DNA of 64,000 bases from Rhizobiales bacterium 65-79. Lineage in GTDB: Bacteria; Pseudomonadota; Alphaproteobacteria; Rhizobiales; Rhizobiaceae. Made by a program: the position numbers and the translations under genes. The notes beneath the pieces were generated by a model. That model did no database searches. It saw only the letters and a list, made by a program, of their open reading frames with translations, and had not been told where the DNA came from. Location: contig MKRJ01000022.1 of the NCBI GenBank assembly GCA_001896885.1, positions 1-64,000 of the forward strand. The letters are read 5' to 3'. This document shows, piece after piece, positions 55,614 through 64,000 of this stretch; position 1 is the stretch's first letter; every line of letters starts with the position of its first letter.

Positions 55614-58600
55614 CTGGCTCGGCTTTTCGTCCTGATCGGCGGCCTCATCGTGCTGGCGCTGACCGCGGCACTGATCGGGCCGTACTTCATCGACTGGACC
55701 TCGTACCGGGCTGATTTCGAGCGCGAGGCGAGCCGTGTCCTGGGCCGCCAGGTCAAGGTCGAGGGTTCCGCCAAGGCGCGCCTGCTGCCCTTTCCCTCGG
55801 TGACGTTTTCCGACGTGCGCGTCGCCGGTGCCGATCCGTCCGCACCGGCCGTCAGGGTCGACAAGTTCTCCATGGATGCGGAACTGGCGCCTTTCCTGCG
55901 CGGCGAGGTCCTGATCTTCGACATGCGGCTCGACCATCCGCACGTCACCGTCACGGTCGGCGACAACGGGGCGATCGATCTTGCTTCGCGCTCGCCGGCG
56001 CTTTTCGACCCGCGGCAGGTGACGCTGGAGAAGGTCACGGTGACCGACGGCGAGATCACCGTCCATCATGGCGCCGGCGGCCGTACCTATGTGCTCTCCA
56101 ATATCAATGCCGATATCTCCGCCAAGTCGCTGGCCGGCCCGTGGCGTCTCGACGGGACGCTGCAGGCGGACGGAGAGCCCGTGACGGTTTCGCTGTCGAC
56201 GGGCTCCGTCGACGAGAACGGCCACATGCGGCTTCGCGTGCGCGCCGATCCGCGCGACTACCCGGTCGCTCTCCAGACGGATGGGGATGTCGGGCTGGAC
56301 AAGGGCGTCGCGCTCTACGCCGGCGACTTCCATCTGGACATACGCAATGGCGACGCCGGGAAATCATCTACGGAGCAGAAGGAAGCCGCGGATGACGTCG
56401 CCTTGAAGGCGAAAGCGCCGGCGCCCTATCGGGTGACGGGCAATTTCCGCTTCGACGACAAGCGGCTGTCGGTGGAGAAGTTCCGTTTCGAGACCGGATC
56501 CCCCGGCGATCCCTACACTGCCGAGGGGAACGCCTTCCTCGCCATCGGCCGCACGCCGAGCTTCGGCGTCACCGCGAACGGGCAGCAGGTACAGTTCGAC
56601 GAGGCGCTCGGCGATAGCGGCGCCACGCCTTCCAAGCTCACGCTGAACGACCGGATCGCCGCTTTCGAGCGGGTGATCGAGGCGCTGCCCAAGCCGGGCA
56701 TCCCCGGCAAGGTGGACATCAACCTCCCGGCGATCGTGACCGGCGACACCACCGTCCGCGACGTCAAGCTGTCGGCCGAACCGGGCGAGGGCGGCTGGAA
56801 GGTCGCCGCGCTCAATGCCAGCCTGCCGGGCCGCACGACACTGGAGGCGAGCGGCTTCCTGCGCACGGGCGGGGATTTTGGTTTCTCCGGCTCGCTGCTC
56901 CTGGCGGTGGCGCAGCCTTCGGGCTTCGCCGCCTGGGTTGCGCACGACGTGGACGAAGCTATCCGCCGGCTCCCGGCTGCGGGTTTCCAGGCGAAGGTTG
57001 ACCTCTCGCCCCGGAAGCAGGTTTTTCGCGATATGGAGCTGATCCTCGGCGACGCCCGCTTCAAGGGCAGCCTGGAGAACGACGAGCCCGCCGACGCCAA
57101 CCCCTCCATGGTGGTGAAACTCGACGGCGGCAAGCTCGATGTCGAGGGGCTGGCGGCCTTCGCATCGCTCTTCGTCAGCGACCAGGGGAAGACGCGGCTT
57201 GCCGACCACGACATCGACCTCTCGGTCAAGGCTGGACCGGTCATGGCGGCCGGACTGACGGCGAAATCCATCGATGCCGGCATCAGGTTGTCGGCAGGAC
57301 AACTGGAGATCGACCGGCTGAGCATGGATGGTCTCGCCGGCGCCACGATCAGCGCCACCGGCGAGGTCAAGAACCTCGCAACCGCGCCGACCGGCAATAT
57401 CGATGCGTCGATCGTCTCCGTCGATCTTGCGCCGCTCGTTTCGCTGCTTGCGCAGCGCTACCCGGGGAACCCGCTGGTGGCCAGCCTCGACCAGCGGGCG
57501 CGGAGCTATGGAGGATTGCTGGCGGATGCCCGGATCGATCTGGTCGGGAGCGCCGCCGCCGACAAGGACGGCTCGACCGGCGTCGCGCTCAGCGCTCATG
57601 GTCACGCCGGCGGCAGCAATTTCACCGTTTCCGCGTCGGGAAAGGGCCGCAGGCAGGATCCGCGGAAGGCGCAGATTTCGCTTGACCTGTCGCTCTCGAA
57701 CGACGAGGCCGCGCCGGTCTATGCGCTGTTCGGCCTGCCGGCACTGCCGATCGATGCGGCCGGCCATGCCGAGGTCTCGCTCGCCGCCAAGGGATCGCTC
57801 GCCGGAGGCATGGCGACGTCGCTCAGTGTTGCCGGCGAGGGGTTGCAGGCCTCCTTCGACGGCAGTATCGCGCAGGCGGACGAGGGCCTCTCGGCGAAAG
57901 GCGAGGCAAAGCTCGCGGCGAAGGATATCCAGCCCTGGTTGATCACCGCAGGCGTTGGCCTGCCGGGCATGGAACTGGGCCTTCCGGTGACGCTCGCCTC
58001 CAGGATTGCGCTTGCCGGCGGCGCACTCGGCCTCGACGATCTCAAGGGCTCGATCGGCGGCGGCGCGGTGGCCGGTCACCTGAAAGCCGCCCTGAAGGGC
58101 GGGCTTCCCGATTTTACCGGGGCCCTTTCAGCCGACAGCGTCGATCTCGCTCTTGCCGCCGACATGCTTTTCGGCGGGCAGGCGCTGCACGGCAAGGGCG
58201 CCGGCTGGCCGAAGGCGCCTTTCACTGCCCGTCCACAGCCGGCGTTCCTGGGCGATCTCGACCTGTCGGCGAAAACGCTGCAGGTCGGATCCGTCGCAAC
58301 GGTGCACGACGCGAAGTTCAAGGCCAGCCTGGATGCCAACGGGCTCAACGTTTCCAACCTGACGGCGAAGATGGACGGCGGCAGCCTGTCCGGCCTCTTC
58401 GAACTGCGCAACAATGGCGGGACCGGATTGTTCACCGGGCAGGCAAATCTCGATGGCGCCGACCTCACGCATCTGCTTGCCGGCACCGGACTTCGCGGGA
58501 CGGCCGACCTCTCCGCTTCGGTGACGGCCAACGGCAAGTCGGTCGACGCCATGATCGCCTCGCTCGCCGGCTCTGGAACCTCTTCTTTCCGCGATCTTGC

Positions 58601-59708
58601 CGTGCCCGGCATCGATACCGGGGCGCTGCCGGCGCTCCTGGCCGGAGCCGACCGCATCGGCAAGGATATCGACGCCGGCAAGACGGCCGCCTTCGCGCCG
58701 GCCCTCGTCAGCGGCGGGACGTTCGCGGCGGGCAAGGGCGAACTCGCCTTCACCATTGCGGAAGGCGTCTTGCGCGCGCCGCCGCTCAGGCTCGAAGGCA
58801 AGGGCGCCGTCGTGACGGCCACGCCGTCATTCAATTTCAACAAGATGTCTGCGTCGGCGAGCGGCGAGATCGCCTACGATCCGGGCGACGAGGCGCTGGT
58901 CGGGTCGGAGCCAGACGTGGATTTCAGCGGATCGGGTCCGCTCGACGATATGAAATTCAGTCTGAATACGGCGCCGCTGGCGCAGTTCCTGACCCAGCGC
59001 GCTTTGGAGCGCGAGGAAGCGCGCGTCGAGGCGATGCAGGCGGCGCTCCTCGAAAAGCAGCGGCTGCGGCGCGAGACGGCCTATTACGTGGATCGCGACG
59101 CGACACGCAAGCGGCTCGAGGAGGAGGCGCGGGAAAAGGCTGCGGCGGAGGCCGCAGCGAAAGCCGCGGCCGACGCCGAAGCGGCGCGGCAGGCGGCGGA
59201 AGCGAAGCAGAAGGCGGAAGAGGAAGCTAAGCAGAAGGCCGCCGATGAAGCCAAGGCGGCGGAGGAGGCAAGGCAAAAGGCCGCCGCCGCAGCCGCCGCG
59301 CAGGCCCAAGAGGACGCCAGGCGCGCCGCTGCCGAAAAGGCGGCGGCCGATGCTGCGCAGAAGGCGGCGGACGAAGCCAGGAAGAAGGCCGCGGCGGACG
59401 CGGAAAAGGCGCGCCAGAAACAGGACGACGGCGGATCCCTGGAAGACAGGATCCAGAAGCTGCTCGACGGCGGCAAATCTCCCGCGAACGGCCAGGACGC
59501 CGACGGGAAATCCGGATCGGCCGACGCTCCCGCCGCGCCGGCGGACGCCAAGGCCGGCGATCAGGGGGACAAGACCGGTGCGACGGGCACCTCCGACAAA
59601 CCGGCACGGCGTCCGTCCAGGCCCGACTCCTCCGGCGGCCTCAAGGGCCTACCCGGCGTCAACGACATCTTCCGTCCGGGCAACATGTCCTTCGGCGGCG
59701 CCAATTGA
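55614..59708 (+). CDS. AsmA-like envelope protein with coiled-coil tail
   Basis: The frame is open for 1,364 codons. It opens with a membrane anchor (LARLFVLIGGLIVLALTAALIGPYFIDWTSYRADFEREASRVLG), then the AsmA domain (LGRQVKVEGSAKARLLPFPSVTFSDVRV), then long beta repeats and an Ala/Lys/Glu-rich TolA-like coiled coil (about residues 1130-1290). No ATG exists near the anchor: CTG at 55614 has GGAG at 55603-55606 with 7-nt spacing, while a GTG at 55650 would cut the anchor. AsmA-like proteins act in envelope lipid transport or outer-membrane homeostasis. Confidence 0.85.
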   Translation: MARLFVLIGGLIVLALTAALIGPYFIDWTSYRADFEREASRVLGRQVKVEGSAKARLLPFPSVTFSDVRVAGADPSAPAVRVDKFSMDAELAPFLRGEVLIFDMRLDHPHVTVTVGDNGAIDLASRSPALFDPRQVTLEKVTVTDGEITVHHGAGGRTYVLSNINADISAKSLAGPWRLDGTLQADGEPVTVSLSTGSVDENGHMRLRVRADPRDYPVALQTDGDVGLDKGVALYAGDFHLDIRNGDAGKSSTEQKEAADDVALKAKAPAPYRVTGNFRFDDKRLSVEKFRFETGSPGDPYTAEGNAFLAIGRTPSFGVTANGQQVQFDEALGDSGATPSKLTLNDRIAAFERVIEALPKPGIPGKVDINLPAIVTGDTTVRDVKLSAEPGEGGWKVAALNASLPGRTTLEASGFLRTGGDFGFSGSLLLAVAQPSGFAAWVAHDVDEAIRRLPAAGFQAKVDLSPRKQVFRDMELILGDARFKGSLENDEPADANPSMVVKLDGGKLDVEGLAAFASLFVSDQGKTRLADHDIDLSVKAGPVMAAGLTAKSIDAGIRLSAGQLEIDRLSMDGLAGATISATGEVKNLATAPTGNIDASIVSVDLAPLVSLLAQRYPGNPLVASLDQRARSYGGLLADARIDLVGSAAADKDGSTGVALSAHGHAGGSNFTVSASGKGRRQDPRKAQISLDLSLSNDEAAPVYALFGLPALPIDAAGHAEVSLAAKGSLAGGMATSLSVAGEGLQASFDGSIAQADEGLSAKGEAKLAAKDIQPWLITAGVGLPGMELGLPVTLASRIALAGGALGLDDLKGSIGGGAVAGHLKAALKGGLPDFTGALSADSVDLALAADMLFGGQALHGKGAGWPKAPFTARPQPAFLGDLDLSAKTLQVGSVATVHDAKFKASLDANGLNVSNLTAKMDGGSLSGLFELRNNGGTGLFTGQANLDGADLTHLLAGTGLRGTADLSASVTANGKSVDAMIASLAGSGTSSFRDLAVPGIDTGALPALLAGADRIGKDIDAGKTAAFAPALVSGGTFAAGKGELAFTIAEGVLRAPPLRLEGKGAVVTATPSFNFNKMSASASGEIAYDPGDEALVGSEPDVDFSGSGPLDDMKFSLNTAPLAQFLTQRALEREEARVEAMQAALLEKQRLRRETAYYVDRDATRKRLEEEAREKAAAEAAAKAAADAEAARQAAEAKQKAEEEAKQKAADEAKAAEEARQKAAAAAAAQAQEDARRAAAEKAAADAAQKAADEARKKAAADAEKARQKQDDGGSLEDRIQKLLDGGKSPANGQDADGKSGSADAPAAPADAKAGDQGDKTGATGTSDKPARRPSRPDSSGGLKGLPGVNDIFRPGNMSFGGAN

Positions 59709-59714
59709 AGCCGC

Positions 59715-59930
59715 TCAGGCCTTCCTGACGGCATTCAGAACGAAAAGCCTGAGCGCCGAGGAAAGATTCGTGTCGCGTGGCCGGGTCTCGTCGATTGAAG
59801 CGACGAGCGCAGCAACCGGTATCGACCGCGAGGCCGCCACCTTCTCCAGTTCCTCCTGGAAGGCTTCCTCAAGCGAATAGCTCGTGCGGTGGCCGCGTAT
59901 CGTCACCGAACGCTTGCGCACCGCGCTCAC
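59715..59930 (-). CDS. Ribbon-helix-helix domain protein
   Basis: A 71-residue protein from the GTG at 59930, which overlaps the DUF4169 stop by 4 nt (GTGA). The sequence VRKRSVTIRGHRTSYSLEEAFQEELEKVAASRSIPVAALVASIDETRP is an RHH_4-type fold. It may bind DNA, or act as a small regulator; the gene order RHH-DUF4169-sspB is common in Rhizobiales. Confidence 0.85.
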   Translation of the reverse strand: MSAVRKRSVTIRGHRTSYSLEEAFQEELEKVAASRSIPVAALVASIDETRPRDTNLSSALRLFVLNAVRKA

Positions 59931-60118
59931 TCGCTGGAGCCGGGCTTTTCGCGAAAATGCCCCTCGATGAAGGTCCGGCTTTTTTCCTCGACGGCGCGGT
60001 CGCGCTGCTTTTCGGCCTTCGTGCGCCCGTGAAGCGCCCGGTTTTCGGCGGCGCGTGCGTCGCGCTCGGCGTGCGCCTTGCGTTTGCGGACCGTTCGCAG
60101 ATTGACGATATCCGCCAT
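59927..60118 (-). CDS. DUF4169 family protein
   Basis: The 63-residue protein MADIVNLRTVRKRKAHAERDARAAENRALHGRTKAEKQRDRAVEE is strongly basic and helical, with the DUF4169 opening. Function is unknown. It starts 8 bp after the sspB stop and overlaps the RHH gene, so the three are a single transcription unit. Confidence 0.88.
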   Translation of the reverse strand: MADIVNLRTVRKRKAHAERDARAAENRALHGRTKAEKQRDRAVEEKSRTFIEGHFREKPGSSE

Positions 60119-60126
60119 GGCGGCCG

Positions 60127-60681
60127 CTATTTCTTGCGGAAGGCGTCGAGCGAGACGACGTCGGCTCCCTTGCCGGCCTCGGCGGCGGGCTGCTCGCTCT
60201 TGGCGGCTTTCGGCTTTTCCTTGCTGGCCGGCTTCGCGGCCTCGGCATCCTGCTTCTTCGCGGCGCGTGGGCTCTTCAGCGTCTCGACCTCGGCGGGCGG
60301 TGCCGGTTCCGAGGCATCGGCATCCTGCCTCGGGTCGAACTCCAGCTCGAAATTAGCCGACGGATCGTAGAAGCCGCGCACCGCGGAGAACGGTATCTCA
60401 AGCTTTTCCGGGATGTCGGAGAAGGACAGCCCGATCTCGAACCCCGCCTCGCTGACCTTGAGGTCCCAGTATTGGTACTGGATGACGATGGTCATCTGCT
60501 CGGGATAACGCTCCTGCAGACGACTGGAGATGCGCACGCCCGGTGCGTTGGTCATGAAGGTGATGAAGAAATGGTGGTTGCCCGGCAGCCCGGTCCGCGC
60601 GACCTCGGTCAGCACCTTGCGCATGACAGCGCGCAGCGCCTCCTGGACGAGGATGTCGTAGCGAATGTGGTCTTCGGCCAT
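60127..60681 (-). CDS. sspB: SspB-family ClpXP adaptor
   Basis: The ATG at 60681 gives 184 residues. The core MAEDHIRYDILVQEALRAVMRKVLTEVARTGLPGNHHFFITFMTNAPGVRISSRLQERYP is the SspB fold of alphaproteobacteria. A low-complexity Lys/Ala/Glu linker follows and the C-terminus VVSLDAFRKK is the short ClpX-binding (XB) tail. SspB delivers ssrA-tagged and other substrates to ClpXP, whose genes lie at 32.6-34.8 kb. Confidence 0.95.
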   Translation of the reverse strand: MAEDHIRYDILVQEALRAVMRKVLTEVARTGLPGNHHFFITFMTNAPGVRISSRLQERYPEQMTIVIQYQYWDLKVSEAGFEIGLSFSDIPEKLEIPFSAVRGFYDPSANFELEFDPRQDADASEPAPPAEVETLKSPRAAKKQDAEAAKPASKEKPKAAKSEQPAAEAGKGADVVSLDAFRKK

Positions 60682-60926
60682 GGATCGCCCAGGTTTCAGA
60701 GAGGCTCCGGTCAGCCTTACCTCTAGCCAAGCTTCGGCGCGGCGTAAACCTTGTATTGATCGCCGCCGGAAAGCATATAAGCCCCTCGCCGAGTCTTCCA
60801 ACTGCCTTCCGCCGATCTCTTGCACCCGGTCGCGAAGGCATCGATCCTTCCGATCGCGTGTCGGATCGGCGCCAGCCGAATCGTCCAAAGGGCGAGCCCT
60901 CGCATCAACCGTCCGGAAATGGTGAC

Positions 60927-62138
60927 ATGACAGCAAGATTCCTGCGCATCGCCATCGTGCTCGGCCTCGTCTCGGCCGTCGGACCGTTCGCGATCGACAT
61001 GTACCTGCCGGCGCTGCCGTCCATCGGAAGCGATCTTTCCGCTTCGAGCGGCGCGGTGCAGATGACGCTGCTTGCCTTCTTCCTGGCCGTCGGCGCCGGC
61101 CAGCTTCTCGTTGGCCCGCTCTCCGACATGGTCGGCCGCAAGGCGCCGCTCTACGCGGGCCTCGTCCTCTTCGCGGCGGGCGGTGTCGGCGCCGCCCTTT
61201 CGCCTACCATCGAATGGCTGGTCGCCTTCCGTTTCGTCCAGGGGCTCGGCGCCTGCGCCGGCATGGTGGTGCCGCGCGCCATCGTGCGCGACCTGCATAC
61301 GGGCGCCGAGGCGACGCGGCTGATGTCGCTTCTGATGCTGGTGTTCAGCGTTTCGCCGCTCCTGGCTCCGTTGACCGGCAGCTTCATCATCGACCATTTC
61401 GGCTGGCGGGCGATCTTCTGGACGGTGACCGGCGCGGCGGCCGTCGCGGTTGTCCTCCTCGCCTTCTTCCAGGCGGAGACGCGTCCGCCGGAGCACCGGC
61501 TCGGCGCCAGCGTCGGCGGCGCGGTGGTCAGTTACTGGTATCTTCTGCGGGATGGGCGGTTCCTGGCGCTGACCTTCACCTCCGGCTTCGGCATATCGAG
61601 TTTCTTCGTCTATCTGTCGTCATCGTCCTTCGTCTTCATCGATCATTTCGGGCTGACGCCGTTCCAGTACAGCCTGGCCTTCTCCTTCAACGCGGTCTCC
61701 TTCTTCACCATGGCGCAACTGACCGGCATGCTGACGGAACGCTTCGGGCTGGAGCGCGTCGTGCGGGTCGCCGTGACCGGCTACATGGGCGCGATGGCCG
61801 TCTTGCTGGCGCTGACGCTTTTCGGCGTCGACCGCCTCGACGTGCTGATGGGATTCCTCTTTGTCGGCTATGGTTTCCTCGGCCTGGTCATGCCGACCAC
61901 CGCGGTGCTGGCGCTCGACGATCACGGGCCGATCGCCGGCGCGGCGTCGGCGCTGATGGGAACGCTGCAGTTCGCCGCCGGGGTGCTTGCCATGGCGATT
62001 GTCGGCTGGTTCTCGAATGGCACGGCGCTGCCCATGATCGCGGGGATCGCCGGCTGCGCGCTGGCGGCGTTCCTCCTGGCGCAGGTGGCGCTCGGCGGGC
62101 GCGGCCGTGCTGCCGTCGAAGAAGCGCCGGCCGAATAG
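60927..62138 (+). CDS. Bcr/CflA-family multidrug exporter (MFS)
   Basis: The ATG at 60927 gives 403 residues with about 12 membrane segments. It starts MTARFLRIAIVLGLVSAVGPFAIDMYLPALPSIGSDL and has motif A GPLSDMVGRKAPLYAG near 67 and a GLGACAGMVVPRAIVRDLH stretch typical of Bcr/CflA proteins. Members export bicyclomycin, sulfonamides or small metabolites. It is divergent from sspB. Confidence 0.93.
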   Translation: MTARFLRIAIVLGLVSAVGPFAIDMYLPALPSIGSDLSASSGAVQMTLLAFFLAVGAGQLLVGPLSDMVGRKAPLYAGLVLFAAGGVGAALSPTIEWLVAFRFVQGLGACAGMVVPRAIVRDLHTGAEATRLMSLLMLVFSVSPLLAPLTGSFIIDHFGWRAIFWTVTGAAAVAVVLLAFFQAETRPPEHRLGASVGGAVVSYWYLLRDGRFLALTFTSGFGISSFFVYLSSSSFVFIDHFGLTPFQYSLAFSFNAVSFFTMAQLTGMLTERFGLERVVRVAVTGYMGAMAVLLALTLFGVDRLDVLMGFLFVGYGFLGLVMPTTAVLALDDHGPIAGAASALMGTLQFAAGVLAMAIVGWFSNGTALPMIAGIAGCALAAFLLAQVALGGRGRAAVEEAPAE

Positions 62139-62155
62139 GGTAGGCGCTCCCGATC

Positions 62156-62704
62156 TTACGAACCCGTATCGGCAAAGATAAAATCCGCGCGCTCGCGGAC
62201 CGGCGCGCGCGGAACCTCCACGAGTTCGTAGCCCAGGCGCGAATAGACCGCGACCATCGCACGATAGGTGCGCTCGGCCTCGTCGAACGATTGCCTGCGC
62301 TCGGCGTCCGGCGCGAAGATTTCAGGCCATGGCGGCAGGATGAAGACGCGGCGCGCGTAACGGTAGGACCGGGCGGCATCCTCGGCATAGGCGGGAACCG
62401 CCAGTCCGCAGAGTTCGAGGTAGCCGAGGACGTCAGGGATTCCGCGATCGAAGAAGACGGGTCCTTTGCATTGCCGGGCCTGCATATGGTTGCGCATGTC
62501 GAAATCCAGCATGCGTTCGGCAAAAAGCTGCCGGTTCGACCAGGGCAGGGCGCTTCCGCTGGCCGAAAGCTGTTCGCGGATGATCGTGCGGCCCGCCTCG
62601 GCCGTCGTGGCGAATCCCCTGTGCCCGAGCGCTTCGATGAGGGTTGTCTTGCCCGATCCGGGACCGCCGGTCAGGATGTGAAAACGGCCGGCGTGATCGT
62701 CCAT
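62156..62704 (-). CDS. Small AAA-type ATPase/kinase (AAA_28-like)
   Basis: A 182-residue protein with Walker A GGPGSGKTT at residues 13-21 and DRGIPDVLGYLELCG near 90, which resembles a nucleoside-kinase-like AAA_28 domain. Proteins of this kind are often called ATPases of unknown function. It is convergent with the Bcr/CflA gene, with 17 bp between the two stop codons. Confidence 0.88.
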   Translation of the reverse strand: MDDHAGRFHILTGGPGSGKTTLIEALGHRGFATTAEAGRTIIREQLSASGSALPWSNRQLFAERMLDFDMRNHMQARQCKGPVFFDRGIPDVLGYLELCGLAVPAYAEDAARSYRYARRVFILPPWPEIFAPDAERRQSFDEAERTYRAMVAVYSRLGYELVEVPRAPVRERADFIFADTGS

Positions 62705-62938
62705 CGAGCGCTCCGGTGAAAAATCGAAACTCGAGGGCGCGGCATCATCCGCCGACGCACCGTCAACTTGAAAGGGAAGGGAGAAGTGGAGGCTTCCCGA
62801 GAAAGCGCCATTTCCTCTTGCAAGTCAACAAGATGCGTTTTCCAGCGGAGGCACGACCAAACGTGAACACGGCCAGAACAACGTAGGCGACTGTAAAACA
62901 GATATCGTCATTCTCGCGGGCTTGTCCGAGGTGGCGCA

Positions 62939-63346
62939 ATGACGATGCAGGCGGCAGCATACGGACGCATCGGCCAGGAGCCTCGATCCATCACGACCCG
63001 ATCGGGGAAGCCCATGGCGGTCGCATCGATCGCCGTCTCGGTCGACGATGCTGACGCGCCGCCTCTCTGGCTTGGCATAGTCGCCTTCGGCAATGTTGCC
63101 GACGATCTCCTTGGTCAGAACAAAGGAGATCTGATCAGTGTATCGGGCCGCATTCAGCGCAACACGTGGGTGACGCCGGCCGGGGAGAAGCGAGAGCAAC
63201 TGCAGATCGTTGCGGACTCCATCATGTCGAGCCGCACGGTTCGGCCCCGGGGAGGTGGCAAGCGGTCGGATGGCAAGAACCCGCCGGATCATCAGAACCG
63301 GGCCACGTCGGATGAGCGTGACCTGAACGACCCATTGCCATTCTGA
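62939..63346 (+). CDS. ssb: Single-stranded DNA-binding protein (accessory type)
   Basis: A 135-residue OB-fold protein starting MTMQAAAYGRIGQEPRSITTRSGKPMAVASIAVSV, shorter than the chromosomal SSB. The C-terminus DLNDPLPF resembles the acidic DDDIPF tip used to recruit partners. SSBs of this length are typical of prophages and plasmids. It is directly followed by a primase-like gene. Confidence 0.88.
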   Translation: MTMQAAAYGRIGQEPRSITTRSGKPMAVASIAVSVDDADAPPLWLGIVAFGNVADDLLGQNKGDLISVSGRIQRNTWVTPAGEKREQLQIVADSIMSSRTVRPRGGGKRSDGKNPPDHQNRATSDERDLNDPLPF

Positions 63347-63355
63347 GGCCGGCCA

Positions 63356-64000
63356 TTGAACATCAGCCCTTCCGGCCTCGCAAAAGCACTTGGCGGCGAA
63401 GTTCGTGGCAACCAGGTCCTTGCGCCCGGTCCCGGTCATTCCCCGGCCGACCGCTCGTTGTCGATCTTGGTTGATGACCGCGCGCCGGGCGGCTTCATTG
63501 TGAATGCCTTCTCCCCACGCGATGATGCGATCGAGTGTCGCGATTACGTGAGAGAGAAGGCCGGCCTTCCCGATTGGGAGCCGCAGAGGGCGAACGGCAA
63601 TACCCATTCCGGCTACGACTTCACGCCCCAACCTGCCACGCAAGAGCCATTTCGTCTCATTGAGAGCTACATCTACCACGACGCAGACGGTACGCCGCTG
63701 CGAAAGGTCGACCGGAAGGAGCGACCAAATCCGAGGAAGAGGAACGGGAAGGGCAAGGACAAGTCCTTCCCGCAGTCACATTGGGACGGGCAGCATTGGG
63801 TTTCGGGAGCAACGGGCGTGAAGCACGTGCCGTATCGCCTTCCCGATCTTCTGCGCATGCGGGCAGAAGTCGCCCACGATGTGATCCACCTCACCGAAGG
63901 CGAGCGTCATGCCGACCGCCTGATTGAGCTTGGCATTATTGCGACCTGCTGCGATGGCGGGGCGGCCAAGTGGTATCCGGAACTCAACCAATACTTCGAA
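63356..64000 (+). CDS. TOPRIM-domain primase/helicase-like protein, 3' end outside window
   Basis: The frame from the TTG at 63356 stays open for 215 codons to the edge. It reads NISPSGLAKALGGEVRGNQVLAPGPGHSPADRSLSI, then later DVIHLTEGERHADRLIELGIIATCCDGGAAKW, where EGE and the following Asp fit a TOPRIM core. This arrangement resembles phage and plasmid primases of Rhizobiales. The start is uncertain (no ATG near). Together with the SSB it suggests an integrated element beginning near 62.8 kb. Confidence 0.65.
   Translation, partial: MNISPSGLAKALGGEVRGNQVLAPGPGHSPADRSLSILVDDRAPGGFIVNAFSPRDDAIECRDYVREKAGLPDWEPQRANGNTHSGYDFTPQPATQEPFRLIESYIYHDADGTPLRKVDRKERPNPRKRNGKGKDKSFPQSHWDGQHWVSGATGVKHVPYRLPDLLRMRAEVAHDVIHLTEGERHADRLIELGIIATCCDGGAAKWYPELNQYFE

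Overview
The window looks like a GC-rich alphaproteobacterial chromosome of the order Rhizobiales, most probably Phyllobacteriaceae (Mesorhizobium/Aminobacter-like). The indications are the ribosomal-protein gene order without rpsD or rpmJ beside rpoA, an NdvA/ChvA-type cyclic glucan exporter, the short adenylate kinase, ATP12, the clpP-clpX-lon-hupB block, the ribbon-helix-helix/DUF4169/sspB cluster, and several intergenic palindromic repeat types of a kind I associate with rhizobial genomes. The genus is inferred from protein resemblance, not from a marker gene.

Layout. (1) 1-9.5 kb: spc and alpha ribosomal operons from the end of rpmC to rplQ, with secY, adk and rpoA. rpsN has an internal frame-breaking deletion, and four gene gaps carry long hairpin spacers. 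(2) 9.6-18 kb: ankyrin protein, periplasmic DegQ/HtrA protease, RarA, NdvA (minus strand), a RluA-family pseudouridine synthase, ATP12 and a CBS protein. (3) 18-31 kb: metabolic genes: Bmt (with a palindromic operator candidate), WrbA, a GFA-fold protein, ArgC, a carboxymuconolactone-decarboxylase-like pair, agmatinase, an MFS exporter, rplM-rpsI, a thioesterase, an enoyl-CoA hydratase/VOC/CoA-binding run, MetY, and a DUF1778/GNAT toxin-antitoxin pair. (4) 31-38 kb: cytochrome P450, then the proteolysis block clpP, clpX, lon and the nucleoid protein hupB. (5) 38-44 kb: accessory zone with a GIY-YIG nuclease gene between two equal-length 183-bp palindromic elements, and uvrD carrying an in-frame palindromic-repeat insertion. 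(6) 44-62.7 kb: kinase-like protein, old yellow enzyme, secreted repeat protein, dienelactone hydrolase, MFS-ArsB pair, lactate/glycolate dehydrogenase, DUF899, a giant AsmA-like protein, the RHH-DUF4169-SspB operon, a Bcr/CflA exporter and a small ATPase. (7) 62.9-64 kb: an SSB and a TOPRIM primase-like gene cut by the window edge, probably the start of a prophage or other integrated element.

How the genes fit together. Most of the window is core housekeeping: translation, secretion and ATP-dependent proteolysis (SspB is the known adaptor for ClpXP, and both are present about 27 kb apart). Methionine metabolism is represented twice (Bmt and MetY). The most unusual features are repeat-related: the coding palindromic insertion between helicase motifs of UvrD, the twin elements around the GIY-YIG gene, and the hairpin spacers inside the ribosomal operons. 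The rpsN deletion is either an assembly error or a real loss backed by another S14 copy; the window alone cannot decide.
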